In this document: positions 17,861-27,303 of the stretch, piece by piece
How positions within the stretch are numbered: position 1 is the stretch's first letter
How the letters are laid out: each line of letters starts with the position of its first letter
DNA from: Enterococcus_D sp050529585
GTDB taxonomy: Bacteria > Bacillota > Bacilli > Lactobacillales > Enterococcaceae
Direction of reading: 5' to 3'
Length of the DNA: 64,000 bases
NCBI RefSeq assembly: GCF_050529585.1
Contig: NZ_CP172882.1
Span: 1,116,001 to 1,180,000 of the forward strand
Program-made: the position numbers and the translations under genes
The notes under the pieces: generated by a model
Databases searched by the model: none
Seen by the model: the letters and a program-made list of their open reading frames with translations, nothing else
Told to the model about the DNA's origin: nothing

Positions 17861-18948
17861 AACGACAACTAGGTATTTCCGTCTATCCAGACCATAGCGA
17901 TCTTGACGAGGACAAGGCCTACTTAGCGTTAGCACAACGCTATGGCTTTAGCCGTATTTTTATGAGTATGTTAGAAGTAACTGAAGGCAAAGAAAAAGTG
18001 CAGGAAAAATTTAAAGGATTGATCGAATATGGGAAATCCTTAGGGTATGAAACGATTTTAGATGTTGCGCCAAGTATTTTTGAAGAACTTCAAATCTCCT
18101 ATGACGACTTGACCTTCTTTCATGAACTTGGGGCAGACGGCATTCGTCTAGATCTTGGGTTTGATGGCAATAAAGAAGCTATGTTGACTTACAATCCATT
18201 TGGGTTAGCCATTGAGTTGAATATGAGTAACGATGTCGCTTATTTAGATAATATTTTGACTTATCAAGCCAACGTCCCTTTTTTATACGGCTGTCATAAT
18301 TTCTACCCGCAAGAAGGTACGGGATTACCGTATGATTTCTTTTTACAATGCAGTCGTCGTTTTAAAGAAAATGGTATTCGTACTGCCGCGTTTGTGACTG
18401 CTAGCGGTCAGATTGGTCCGTGGGATATCAATGACGGATTGCCCACATTAGAAATGCATCGTCATCTGCCAGTTGACGCAGCCGCCAAACACTTATTTGC
18501 TACGGGTGTCATCGATGATGTGATTATTGGAAATGCCTATGCAACCGAAGATGAGTTGGCAGCAATGGGCAATGTCGATCGCTATCAGACAACATTTACC
18601 ATTGATTTTGAAGCAGCTGCTTCTGATGTTGAGCGGAAAATCGTCTTATCCGAACAACACTATCGCCGTGGCGATATTACTTCTCGAATGATCCGTTCTA
18701 CTGAAGTACGTAAAAAATACAAAAATGAAGCCAATCCTGCCCATGATCATCTAGAAACATTCCAAAGAGGAGATGTAGTCATTGGGAACGATGGTTTTGG
18801 CAAATACAAAAACGAGCTGCAAGTTGTCTTAGAACCCCATACGGATGACCGAAAGAATAAAGTGGGACAAATTGCTGAGACAGATCGATTGTTATTAGAT
18901 TTTATTCATCCATGGTCTAAATTTAGGTTTACTGAAAGAAAGGGATGA
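17857..18948 (+). CDS. MupG-family (DUF871) 6-phosphoglycosidase
   Basis: This 363-aa protein has an N-terminal TIM barrel (GISVYPDHSDLDEDKAYLAL, EVTEGKEKVQEKF, DGIRLDLGFDG) and the C-terminal cyclophilin-like domain of DUF871. In Staphylococcus aureus MupG is a 6-phospho-N-acetylmuramidase that cleaves PTS-imported MurNAc-6P-GlcNAc. A TTG start at 17857 overlaps the previous gene. The missing murQ and the presence of DgaE/DgaF argue that this copy acts on a different 6-phosphorylated disaccharide. Confidence 0.85.
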   Translation: MKRQLGISVYPDHSDLDEDKAYLALAQRYGFSRIFMSMLEVTEGKEKVQEKFKGLIEYGKSLGYETILDVAPSIFEELQISYDDLTFFHELGADGIRLDLGFDGNKEAMLTYNPFGLAIELNMSNDVAYLDNILTYQANVPFLYGCHNFYPQEGTGLPYDFFLQCSRRFKENGIRTAAFVTASGQIGPWDINDGLPTLEMHRHLPVDAAAKHLFATGVIDDVIIGNAYATEDELAAMGNVDRYQTTFTIDFEAAASDVERKIVLSEQHYRRGDITSRMIRSTEVRKKYKNEANPAHDHLETFQRGDVVIGNDGFGKYKNELQVVLEPHTDDRKNKVGQIAETDRLLLDFIHPWSKFRFTERKG

Positions 18949-18954
18949 AAATAG

Positions 18955-20067
18955 ATGTTTGATTTGATTATTCGTCAAGGAAAGACGATTGATCACCAAA
19001 AAATGGATATTGGCATCAAAGATGGCAAAATCCTGCAAGTAGCACCGGTAATCAACGCTTCTGCTGTTCATGAATATCGCTTGCAAGAAAACGAATTTAT
19101 TTCAGCTGGTTGGATCGATGACCATGTCCATTGCTTCGAAGAAATGACACTATACTATGATTATCCAGATGAAGTGGGCTATAAACAGGGTGTGACTACT
19201 GTCATTGATGCGGGAACCACTGGAGCAGAAAATATCCATCGTTTCTACGATTTGGCACAAGAAGCCAAGACAAATGTCTTTGCATTAGTGAATATCTCAA
19301 AATGGGGCATCGTTGAACAAGACGAACTTGCTGATTTATCGAAAATCAAAGCGAATCTTGTATCTGATATCGTAGAAAAGTTTCCTAACTTTATCGTTGG
19401 TCTGAAAGCCAGAATGAGTAAAACAGTTATAGGTGATAATGGTATTACACCGCTGGAGCTTGCGAAGGAAATCCAGAAAGCCAATCAAGGTTTGCCTTTG
19501 ATGGTCCATATCGGTTCTGCACCGCCCACACTTGACGCAATTTTGAATCACATGGAAAGAGGAGATGTCTTGACTCATTGCTTCAACGGAAAGGAAAATG
19601 GTATTTTAGACAGAGGTACGCAATCAATCAAATCATTTGTCTTTGATGCTTATGAAAAAGGTATTGCTTTTGATATTGGTCACGGCACAGACAGTTTTAA
19701 TTTTGATGTAGCTGAAAGAGCCCTAAGCGAAAATATCAAAGCCGCATCGATCAGCACAGATATTTATATTCGCAATCGTACCAATGGGCCAGTTTACGAC
19801 TTAGCGACAACAATGGAAAAACTAGCTGTCGTAGGGTATGATTGGAAAGAGATCATTGACAAAGTGACGGTTGCTCCGGCATTACAATTTAAGCTAAATA
19901 AAAAAGGCAAAATTGCTGTGGGGTATGACGCAGATTTGACGGTTTTTTCTTTCAAAGAAGCTGACAAAGTCCTAACTGATTCAAATGGCAATACTAGAAC
20001 AACATCGATTCAGATCATTCCAACGAAAGCTGTGATTGGAGGCGAGATTTTTGAGACTGAATATTGA
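18955..20067 (+). CDS. Amidohydrolase/deacetylase-family metallohydrolase (COG3964, EF_0837 type)
   Basis: This 370-aa amidohydrolase-superfamily protein has the binuclear metal motif WIDDHVHCFEE, the bridging Lys region VGLKARMS, MVHIGSAPP and LTHCFNG histidines and a late Asp in ISTDIYI. The family was once annotated as dihydroorotase or adenine deaminase; studied members hydrolyse acetyl-(R)-mandelate, an acetyl group alpha to a carboxylate. Next to DgaE this suggests removal of the N-acetyl group from 2-acetamido-2-deoxygluconate (6-phosphate). That role is an inference. It overlaps the next gene by 17 nt. Confidence 0.85.
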   Translation: MFDLIIRQGKTIDHQKMDIGIKDGKILQVAPVINASAVHEYRLQENEFISAGWIDDHVHCFEEMTLYYDYPDEVGYKQGVTTVIDAGTTGAENIHRFYDLAQEAKTNVFALVNISKWGIVEQDELADLSKIKANLVSDIVEKFPNFIVGLKARMSKTVIGDNGITPLELAKEIQKANQGLPLMVHIGSAPPTLDAILNHMERGDVLTHCFNGKENGILDRGTQSIKSFVFDAYEKGIAFDIGHGTDSFNFDVAERALSENIKAASISTDIYIRNRTNGPVYDLATTMEKLAVVGYDWKEIIDKVTVAPALQFKLNKKGKIAVGYDADLTVFSFKEADKVLTDSNGNTRTTSIQIIPTKAVIGGEIFETEY

Positions 20068-21157
20068 CGATCTAGGCTTAAAAAAGGTGATCAATGCCTC
20101 AGGTAAAATGACGATACTAGGTGTTTCAAAAGTGAGTCAAGGGGTATTGGAGGCACAACGATATGGTGGAGAACATTTCTTCGAGATGGCGGATTTAGCT
20201 GTTAAAACAGGGGCCTACTTAGCAAGCTTATTGAAAGTAGAAGATGCGCAGATCGTGTCTTCTGCTTCAGCAGGCATTGCCCAATCTGTAGCTGCGGTAA
20301 TAGGTAAAGGCAATAGCTATCACCTGTATCACCCTTATAGCCCAAAAATCACCAATCGTGAAATCATCATACCCAAAGGACATAATGTTGACTACGGAAC
20401 ACCTGTGGAACTGATGGTAGCGCAAGGTGGTGGCGAAGTAGTGGAAGCCGGTTATGCAAATATGTGTACGGCCGATCATATAGAACAGATGATTACGCCG
20501 AACACAGCCGCTATTTTATATATCAAGAGTCATCATACTGTTCAAAAAAGTATGCTGACTGTTGCACAAGCAGCTGAAGTAGCCCAGGCGCATCATTTGC
20601 CATTGATCGTAGATGCCGCTGCAGAAGAAGATTTGTTTGCGTATATCGAAGCCGGTGCTGATTTGGTGATTTATTCTGGCGCCAAAGCACTTTCAGGGCC
20701 AAGTGCGGGCTTAGTGATCGGAAAAGCGCGATATATCGAATGGGTACGGCTGCAGTCAAAAGGAATCGGCCGTTCGATGAAAATTGGTAAAGACAATATG
20801 CTTGGATTTACTGAAGCGGTCGCCGCTTACTTAATAGAAGGTACTGAGTCAGGGGCATCAATGAAGCAAAGGCTCTCTCCCTTCATCAATTCCATCAATC
20901 AAATTTCGGGATTGCAAGCATCGATTGTACAAGATGGTGCGGGTCGAGATATTTATCGCGGCAGCGTCAAGGTAAATAACGGTTCGGCAATCGAAGTGAT
21001 CAAAGCCTTAAAGGCCTATGATCCGGCGATCTATACGAGAGAGTACCAAGCCAATAATGGGATTATTGAATTTGATATTCGGGCGGTCAATACTGAAGAA
21101 ATGCAGGCAATCATTGAGCGATTGCAACAAATCATGATAGGAGAAGCAAAAAAATGA
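20051..21157 (+). CDS. dgaE: DgaE-type D-glucosaminate-6-phosphate ammonia-lyase
   Basis: This 368-aa PLP enzyme of the SelA-related group has the PLP Lys in SGAKALSGPSAG and an upstream Asp in LIVDAAAEED. Salmonella DgaE converts D-glucosaminate 6-phosphate to 2-keto-3-deoxygluconate 6-phosphate plus ammonia. The likely start is TTG at 20051, 8 nt after GGAGG; an in-frame TTG at 20036 precedes that site. It is coupled to the amidohydrolase upstream (17-nt overlap) and to dgaF downstream (4-nt overlap). Confidence 0.87.
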   Translation: MRLNIDDLGLKKVINASGKMTILGVSKVSQGVLEAQRYGGEHFFEMADLAVKTGAYLASLLKVEDAQIVSSASAGIAQSVAAVIGKGNSYHLYHPYSPKITNREIIIPKGHNVDYGTPVELMVAQGGGEVVEAGYANMCTADHIEQMITPNTAAILYIKSHHTVQKSMLTVAQAAEVAQAHHLPLIVDAAAEEDLFAYIEAGADLVIYSGAKALSGPSAGLVIGKARYIEWVRLQSKGIGRSMKIGKDNMLGFTEAVAAYLIEGTESGASMKQRLSPFINSINQISGLQASIVQDGAGRDIYRGSVKVNNGSAIEVIKALKAYDPAIYTREYQANNGIIEFDIRAVNTEEMQAIIERLQQIMIGEAKK

Positions 21158-21915
21158 ACAAAACACCCAATTATTTAAATGAACGGGTTTGCTTGAATGT
21201 CTTGGCAAATTCAGTTGAAAATGCACAAGATTGCTATGAAGCAGCAGAAGGTCACGTTGTTTTAGGTGTGCTATCAAAAAACTATCCATCAGATGAAGCT
21301 GCTATTGAAGATATGAAACGCTACCAAGCAGCGACAAACAATGCACTTTCTGTGGGCCTAGGTGCGGGTGATCCAAATCAAAGTACCATGGTGACCCGTA
21401 TCTCAGCTAAGTTGCAACCGCAACATGTAAACCAAGTCTTTACTGGTGCAGCTGCTTCAAGAGCATTGTTAGGACAATCAGAGACAATCATCAATGCTTT
21501 AGTTTCTCCAACAGGCAGAGTTGGTTATGTCAATATTGCAACTGGACCGTTAAGCAGTCAACAACCAGCTGCAGACGTACCAATTGAAACGGCAATTGCT
21601 TTACTCAAAGACATGGGCGCAAGTTCAGTGAAATATTTCCCAATGAAAGGGTTAGCGCATAAAGAAGAATTCGAAGCAGTGGCAAAAGCATGTGCATCTT
21701 ATGATTTCTATTTAGAACCCACCGGTGGTATCGATCTAGACAACTATGAAGAAATTTTAAAAATTGCAGTAGATGCTGGTGTAAAAAAAATAATTCCACA
21801 TATTTATAGTTCGATCATTGACGCAGAAACTGGGGACACAAGACCAGAAGATGTTCAAACATTATTGGCAATGACCAAAAATATTTTAGCAGCAGATGGA
21901 CAAATGGAGGGGTAA
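21154..21915 (+). CDS. dgaF: DgaF-type 2-dehydro-3-deoxy-phosphogluconate aldolase
   Basis: This 253-aa protein of the EF_0839/DgaF family cleaves KDG 6-phosphate to pyruvate and glyceraldehyde 3-phosphate. Candidate active-site residues lie in VKYFPMKGL (Lys) and YLEPTGGIDLDN. It overlaps dgaE by an ATGA junction and precedes the sugar kinase by 2 nt. It is unrelated in sequence style to the shorter aldolase encoded at 11532, so the window has two KDPG-type aldolases of different families. Confidence 0.87.
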   Translation: MNKTPNYLNERVCLNVLANSVENAQDCYEAAEGHVVLGVLSKNYPSDEAAIEDMKRYQAATNNALSVGLGAGDPNQSTMVTRISAKLQPQHVNQVFTGAAASRALLGQSETIINALVSPTGRVGYVNIATGPLSSQQPAADVPIETAIALLKDMGASSVKYFPMKGLAHKEEFEAVAKACASYDFYLEPTGGIDLDNYEEILKIAVDAGVKKIIPHIYSSIIDAETGDTRPEDVQTLLAMTKNILAADGQMEG

Positions 21916-21917
21916 AC

Positions 21918-22919
21918 ATGCGAATCGGTGCCTATGGTGAAGTAATGATGCGTTTGACCCCTCCAGAGTATCGGACTTTGGAACAAACCCATTCATTGCG
22001 CATGGATTTTACCGGGACCGGGGTCAATTTACTAGGGAATTTGGCGCACTTTGGTCTAGAAACCAAAATGTTGACTCAAGTTCCAGACAATCGATTAGGC
22101 GACACAGCAAAAGCCAACTTGCAAACATATGGTATTCAAACAACATTCGTCGGTAAACGCCATAATCATATCGGGAGCTATTTTGCTGAAGTGGGTTATG
22201 GTGCTAGACCAACGTATGTGACGTATCAAAATCGCCACAATAGTTCTTTCGGGGTTTCCGGTCCAGAGACGTACGAGATTGATACGTATTTGGCACAAAT
22301 CGATTTGGTGCATATTTGCGGTATTTCATTGAGTCTAACGGAAGCTACTTGGCAAACAGCTTTGGCAGTAGCCAAAGCCGCAAAGCAACAGGAAGTCGAG
22401 GTCTGCTTCGATTTTAATTTCCGTCCCAGTTTGAATGATGCTAAAAATCGCGCAATGTTAAAAGCGCGTTATGAAACAATTTTACCATACTGTGATATAG
22501 TCTTTGGTTCGACCAGAGATTTGGCTGAATTGCTAGATTATCGCAAAGCTTTTTCTGGCGAAACAGATGAGCAGCTGATTCAATCTTTTATGAAAGAGTA
22601 TCATATCAAGTGGTTCTGCGGCACAAAAAGATTGGCAGTTGCTGATCAGCAATTCATCAGTGGCAGAATCATCACCCAAGAAGGGACATACGAAACAAAG
22701 GCACAATTGTTGCAAGTTCTTGATAGGATTGGTGCCGGCGATGCCTATGCGGCGGGTATCTTATATGGTTATTCAAATGATTGGTCGATCAAAAAAAGTG
22801 CGGATTTTGCCATCACCAATGCTGTCTTAGCCCATACGATGCTAGGGGATGTCTGCTTGACGACGATAGAGCAAGTAGAGCAAGTCATGCAAGCGCCGGG
22901 AACTGATTTGATTCGATAA
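21918..22919 (+). CDS. kdgK: PfkB-family sugar kinase, probable 2-keto-3-deoxygluconate kinase
   Basis: This 333-aa ribokinase-like enzyme has the catalytic motif DRIGAGDAYAAGIL (Asp as base) and an N-terminal GAYGEVMMRLTPP typical of KDG kinases. It would phosphorylate 2-keto-3-deoxygluconate to the DgaF substrate, giving an entry point for unphosphorylated keto-deoxy acids, and could also serve the DgoD pathway next door. GGAGGGG lies before the start. Last gene of the operon. Confidence 0.82.
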   Translation: MRIGAYGEVMMRLTPPEYRTLEQTHSLRMDFTGTGVNLLGNLAHFGLETKMLTQVPDNRLGDTAKANLQTYGIQTTFVGKRHNHIGSYFAEVGYGARPTYVTYQNRHNSSFGVSGPETYEIDTYLAQIDLVHICGISLSLTEATWQTALAVAKAAKQQEVEVCFDFNFRPSLNDAKNRAMLKARYETILPYCDIVFGSTRDLAELLDYRKAFSGETDEQLIQSFMKEYHIKWFCGTKRLAVADQQFISGRIITQEGTYETKAQLLQVLDRIGAGDAYAAGILYGYSNDWSIKKSADFAITNAVLAHTMLGDVCLTTIEQVEQVMQAPGTDLIR

Positions 22920-22970
22920 AAAATACAGCGAAGCATACTGTTAGTTGAAACAGTGCTTCGCTGTATTTTT
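22920..22970. terminator. Bidirectional intrinsic terminator
   Basis: A 15-bp stem (AAATACAGCGAAGCA with TGCTTCGCTGTATTT) has a T-run on either side. It lies between the kinase and the convergent TMEM175-like gene. Confidence 0.9.
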
Positions 22971-22971
22971 T

Positions 22972-23547
22972 TTATTCGATATAAGATTCAACTTTTTTCT
23001 CCGGCACCACCCAAAGGATCAGCACGAGACTATCCATGATTATGATCAAAAGAGGTTCGATCAACCAACCAAGAAGCAAGGCCAAGCAGTTAATGAACAA
23101 AGTGAAGTATAACTTGCGGTAGCCACGGAATAATTGTTGCATGCTACTATTATTTGGATTTGCGTTTATTAAAGCGCGGCCCAACAAAAAATAGCTGAAA
23201 TCGGTCAACAATATCACTGCGCCATAGAGCATTTGTGGTGCCAGTGAAGTTGGATAGTCGCTGACCCAAGAAGTGACAAATGGAAATAAAGTTAAAGATA
23301 AGATCAATAAATGATTTGCCCACAGGGTCCAGCCATTGATTTTTTGTACGATCTGAAACAAATGGTGGTGGTTGTTCCAATAGATGGCTAACATAATGAA
23401 ACTAATCAAATAAATAATAAATTGATGCTCTACACCAAGAAAGGCGGTAAATGTATCGCCATCGGGTTGATGTAGTTCTAGCACCAACAATGTCATTACG
23501 ATCGCAATGACAGCATCAGTAAAGGCTTCAACACGGTTTTTAGACAT
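22972..23547 (-). CDS. TMEM175-family (DUF1211) potassium channel-like protein
   Basis: This 191-aa membrane protein has about six hydrophobic segments and the family N-terminus RVEAFTDAVIAIVMTLLVLE. It corresponds to the R-x3-F-[ST]-D signature of TMEM175, where bacterial members form tetrameric K+ leak channels. The start at 23547 follows GAGAGGAAA; an upstream ATG at 23565 lacks a site. It follows the TetR gene on the same strand after about 80 bp and may be read from its own promoter. Confidence 0.85.
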   Translation of the reverse strand: MSKNRVEAFTDAVIAIVMTLLVLELHQPDGDTFTAFLGVEHQFIIYLISFIMLAIYWNNHHHLFQIVQKINGWTLWANHLLILSLTLFPFVTSWVSDYPTSLAPQMLYGAVILLTDFSYFLLGRALINANPNNSSMQQLFRGYRKLYFTLFINCLALLLGWLIEPLLIIIMDSLVLILWVVPEKKVESYIE

Positions 23548-23628
23548 AGCAGGATTTCCTCTCATTATATGTATGGGCAGATTTTAACGCAAATTGCCTG
23601 AGACGTCTAGTTTTTTTACCCGATATAG

Positions 23629-24180
23629 TCAAATGTCTGAATGGTCGTTGATCAATCCGTGCAAGAATAAATCAATTGCGGCATCCATTTGATCATGCCC
23701 TTGATTGACATCCAAATGTGCTGCCAATAATATGAATAATTGGCTTGTAGCAAATTCCGGACTGACACCACTTCGAATCTTGGTGTCTCTGGATTGAAAC
23801 AATGAAACAATCGGTTTTTGATAGTTTTCTTTCCAAAGTTGATAGAGTTTGAATGCAGTTTCTTCAGACACAGAATGCTGAATATCATTCATCATCATAT
23901 AAAAATTGACCGGATGTCTTCTTTTCAAGAAAGCAAACATTTCATAGAGTTTTTGTGCCAATGTCATATCTGGATCTTCTGCGATGCGCCAAAGATTGAC
24001 GGAAACTTCGTCAGATAAATTAACCATGACTTCAAAGTAGATGGCTTCTTTGCCTTTGAAATGATAATAGATATTCGGTTGCTTGATACCTAAAGCATCA
24101 GCGATTTGTCTTGTAGATGTACCATGATATCCTTGTTGCATAAATAATGATTCAGCGACTTTTAAAATTTGTTCGTACAT
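23629..24180 (-). CDS. TetR-family repressor at the end of the carotenoid operon
   Basis: This 183-aa protein has the TetR N-terminal helix-turn-helix (STRQIADALGIKQPNIYYHF) and an all-helical ligand-binding C-terminus. It starts with an ATG that shares one base with the crtM stop (TGATG), with GGAGG upstream, so it is translationally coupled to crtM. A perfect 8-bp inverted repeat sits at the operon promoter (28386-28403) and is a good candidate for its operator. The ligand is unknown. Confidence 0.9.
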   Translation of the reverse strand: MYEQILKVAESLFMQQGYHGTSTRQIADALGIKQPNIYYHFKGKEAIYFEVMVNLSDEVSVNLWRIAEDPDMTLAQKLYEMFAFLKRRHPVNFYMMMNDIQHSVSEETAFKLYQLWKENYQKPIVSLFQSRDTKIRSGVSPEFATSQLFILLAAHLDVNQGHDQMDAAIDLFLHGLINDHSDI

Positions 24181-25103
24181 CAATTGACCTCCAGATCGAT
24201 TTGGCGCAGCATTTTTTTTGCTGTAAACAATAACTGTAATTTGCGTTGTTTGGATACAGCTTGCTTTTGATGAATGACTTGATACTGCTGTTTACGAATC
24301 ACCGCCAATATTTCTTTGTAGATCAAGGCTGCAGATAACAAAGACTCCTGACAATCTTGATCGATCAAAGGAATCATTTCGAAGGATGCTTCATAGAGAG
24401 ATTCGGCAATCATCGCTTCATATTCCCACATATCAATGAAAGAATCAAGTTGATTTCCCAAAAACAACTCTTTTTCGGTCAGATTGAATTTTGCCAATGT
24501 TTCTTTTGGCAGATAGATTCGATGCATACGAAGATCTTCGCCTATATCACGTAAGATATTGGTTCGTTGCATCGCTTCTCCCAATTTTTTTGCTGGTTCT
24601 TGAATTTCTTTGGCATGACTGGATAAAATAGGAAGCAACATCAAGCCAACACTACCTGCCACATAATAGCTATAGTTGGATAAATCTAATTCTGAGACGG
24701 GTTGTTCAAATGACAAATCTTGTTCTTGACCGGTCAATAAGTCAAAGAAAGGCTGATAATCTAAATCAAATTTGATGAAAGTGACAGCAAGCGCACGCCA
24801 AATCGCTTGATCAGGGTCAGTTTTCTTTTGGTAGAGTGCCAAGCGCGCTTGGTCAGATGCGGCATCTTTCAATGCTTGCAGTTCTGTTGACATTTGTGCC
24901 AATAATTGCGCATCTTGATACTCATCCACGGCATCATCCGCACGACGACAAAAGGCATAGACGGCATATACAGCGCGGGCTTTATCTTTAGGTAATTGTG
25001 AAAATGCGGTGTGGAAATTTTTTGAGTGTTTTTTGATGATAGATTCGCAGTAAGCAAATTCTTGACTGTAAGCATCAAAATCGATGATCGGTTTAATGGT
25101 CAT
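24180..25103 (-). CDS. crtM: CrtM, dehydrosqualene (4,4'-diapophytoene) synthase
   Basis: The 307-aa squalene/phytoene synthase family enzyme condenses two farnesyl diphosphates to the C30 carotenoid precursor 4,4'-diapophytoene. Both Asp-rich Mg2+-diphosphate motifs are present: RRADDAVDEY at about residue 53 and NILRDIGEDLRMHRIYLP at about 182. It overlaps crtN by 11 nt. With crtN it makes the yellow pigment 4,4'-diaponeurosporene seen in some enterococci. Confidence 0.95.
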   Translation of the reverse strand: MTIKPIIDFDAYSQEFAYCESIIKKHSKNFHTAFSQLPKDKARAVYAVYAFCRRADDAVDEYQDAQLLAQMSTELQALKDAASDQARLALYQKKTDPDQAIWRALAVTFIKFDLDYQPFFDLLTGQEQDLSFEQPVSELDLSNYSYYVAGSVGLMLLPILSSHAKEIQEPAKKLGEAMQRTNILRDIGEDLRMHRIYLPKETLAKFNLTEKELFLGNQLDSFIDMWEYEAMIAESLYEASFEMIPLIDQDCQESLLSAALIYKEILAVIRKQQYQVIHQKQAVSKQRKLQLLFTAKKMLRQIDLEVN

Positions 25104-26580
25104 CCTTTAACAGCTCCTCTACAGCTAGTTTGGCACTTTGCATGACGATCGGTACACCCGCGCCGGGATGGGTACTGCTACCGCAAAAGTATAATCCTTC
25201 CGCATAATCAAATTTATTATGTGGTCGGTAATAATTGCTTTGTGCAAGTGTGGGCTTCAGGCCAAAGGTTGCACCGTTAAAGGCATTGAACCGACCTTTA
25301 AACATTTCCGGTGTATAGATTTCTTCAAAGACGATGTGCGCTTCGATGTCATGGTAGGGGGTCTTGGTTTTGATCAAGTTGATTATCTGCTGGCGATACG
25401 CTTGAATGACTGTCTCAGACCAATCATCGAATTTCGATAGTTCAGGAACTGGAACCAAAATATACAATCCTTCTTGGCCTTCAGGCGCTAAAGAAGGATC
25501 CATCAAACTTGGCCGGTACATATAAAAGGAAGGATCTTGCGGTAATTGACCAGCTTCAAAGAGATCATCGACATTTTTCTTGAAATCATCGGCGAAATAA
25601 ATATTATGCAGTGCTGTTTGATCATAGGTTTTGTCCAATCCAAGATACAAGAGGAAACAAGAACATGAATAATCCATTGAAGAGATTTTTTTATCTGTAT
25701 ATTTCCCACGTTTCTTCTCATCAGGAATCAATGCGGTCATCGCATATGGAAAATCAGCACCGCAAACGACAGCATCAGCTTCAATGAATGTATCCTGCAG
25801 ACGAATCCCTTGCGCACGGTTATTTTGGATAACCAATTCTTCGACCGGACTATTGTAATGGATCGTACCACCTAATTCTTCAAATAAACGTGCCAATCCT
25901 TCTGCCAAAGAATACATCCCACCCTTGATAAAGTAGACACCATACATCAATTCGATCATTGGAATGATCGTGTACAATGAAGGTCCCTGGTAGGGGGAGA
26001 CGCCAATATATAAGGTTTGGAATGCTAGAGACTTGCGCAAACGATCATCTTTGACGAACTTTGAAATCGATGAGTAGGCATCGCTAAAAGTTTTTAGTTT
26101 TAAACCAGCCCATAGAGATTTGGGATTGTAAAAATCGCGCCATGTCCGAAAAGATTTGGTGATAAACATCTCTTTGGCAATGACATAGCGTTTATAGATA
26201 TCTGCCAAGAAAGCAAAATAACCTTGGGCATCTTCTTCTGAAATTGCTTCTAATGATTTTGTCAATTCTACTAAATCATTAGAGAAAGTGAGTGATTCTT
26301 GTTCAGAAAAGTGCAAGTCTAACATGGGATCAACTTTTTCCATCGGAATATAGTCATCAGGATCTACCCCAGCAAACGTAAACACTTCACGATAGATTTC
26401 GGGCATCATCACGATGGTAGGACCAACATCAAAAGTAAAACCTTGCGCTTTGATTTGATTCATTTTGCCTCCAGGTTGACTTTCTTTTTCATAGAGGGTG
26501 ACTTGATAACCTAATTTTTGCAAACGGACAGCGGCAGATAAACTGGCGACACCTGCACCGACAACAATGATCTTTTTCAT
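25093..26580 (-). CDS. crtN: CrtN, dehydrosqualene (diapophytoene) desaturase
   Basis: The 495-aa FAD-dependent phytoene desaturase family enzyme has the N-terminal dinucleotide fold (IIVVGAGVASLSAAVRLQKL), the FDVGPTIVMMPE substrate-side motif and the C-terminal carotenoid oxidoreductase signature (YFCGSSTHPGAGVPIVMQSA). It introduces the double bonds that make the C30 polyene yellow. AAGGAG precedes the start, 11 nt after the ABC ATPase. No crtP, crtQ or crtO follows, so the end product is probably the unmodified C30 carotene. Confidence 0.95.
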   Translation of the reverse strand: MKKIIVVGAGVASLSAAVRLQKLGYQVTLYEKESQPGGKMNQIKAQGFTFDVGPTIVMMPEIYREVFTFAGVDPDDYIPMEKVDPMLDLHFSEQESLTFSNDLVELTKSLEAISEEDAQGYFAFLADIYKRYVIAKEMFITKSFRTWRDFYNPKSLWAGLKLKTFSDAYSSISKFVKDDRLRKSLAFQTLYIGVSPYQGPSLYTIIPMIELMYGVYFIKGGMYSLAEGLARLFEELGGTIHYNSPVEELVIQNNRAQGIRLQDTFIEADAVVCGADFPYAMTALIPDEKKRGKYTDKKISSMDYSCSCFLLYLGLDKTYDQTALHNIYFADDFKKNVDDLFEAGQLPQDPSFYMYRPSLMDPSLAPEGQEGLYILVPVPELSKFDDWSETVIQAYRQQIINLIKTKTPYHDIEAHIVFEEIYTPEMFKGRFNAFNGATFGLKPTLAQSNYYRPHNKFDYAEGLYFCGSSTHPGAGVPIVMQSAKLAVEELLKDDH

Positions 26581-26591
26581 TGGAACTCCTT

Positions 26592-27293
26592 TTAGTGATT
26601 CTTAGAATCAACAGCTTTTTTTTGATGTTCTTGTTCAGTGAGCACGCCATCTTCCATGACCAATACGCGGTCGCAATAATCTGTTAACCGTGTATCATGT
26701 GTAACCATGATGGTGGCTTTATCTTTTTCTTTGGTTTCTTTTGCTAAAATTTCAACCACTTCAATGGCCTTCTTTGAATCTAGACTAGCGGTGGGTTCGT
26801 CAGCCAAAATAATTGTAGGATCATGATAAAGCGCACGCGCAATCGCAACCCGTTGACGCTCGCCACCAGATAATTCTTCCGGGTATTTATTGACTAAGTC
26901 GGCGATGCCCAACTGCTCAAATAAAGCTTCACCACTTTCTCTATGGGGATCTTTGCTCACCTTGTCGACTAATTGTAATTGTTTTTTGACCGTAAGGAAA
27001 GGCACAAGGTTCGAGGCTTGCAAAATAAAACCAATTTCCTTAAAACGGGTCCGCGCCCGTTCTTTTTCTTTTTGTTCACTAAAAGAATCATTATTGATCA
27101 TTACCTGACCTTTTGATGGTGCTTGCAATCCGCCAGCGATGGTTAAAAAAGTACTTTTTCCCGAACCAGAAGGGCCAATAATAGCGACAAATTCTCCTTT
27201 TTCAACGGAAAAGTTGGTTTCTTTCAAAGCTTCGATGGTTGTATCACCATCTTTGAATGATTTTTCGACTTGTTTGAATTCAATTGCAGACAT
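26592..27293 (-). CDS. ABC transporter ATPase (MacB/LolD-like) in the crt operon
   Basis: This 233-aa ATPase has a Walker A GPSGSGKST, signature LSGGERQRVAI, Walker B IILADEPTASLD and the switch His in VTHDTR. Sequence type is that of ATPases paired with FtsX/MacB-like permeases, and such a permease is encoded just upstream. The start at 27293 follows AGGAGG; the open frame to 27311 overlaps the permease end. Its link to carotenoids is only by operon position. Confidence 0.9.
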   Translation of the reverse strand: MSAIEFKQVEKSFKDGDTTIEALKETNFSVEKGEFVAIIGPSGSGKSTFLTIAGGLQAPSKGQVMINNDSFSEQKEKERARTRFKEIGFILQASNLVPFLTVKKQLQLVDKVSKDPHRESGEALFEQLGIADLVNKYPEELSGGERQRVAIARALYHDPTIILADEPTASLDSKKAIEVVEILAKETKEKDKATIMVTHDTRLTDYCDRVLVMEDGVLTEQEHQKKAVDSKNH

Positions 27294-27303
27294 GTTTTTC
27301 CTC

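Noticed and set aside
20036..20050. Upstream TTG start of dgaE at 20036
   Set aside because: It lies before the GGAGG site that is correctly spaced for the TTG at 20051.
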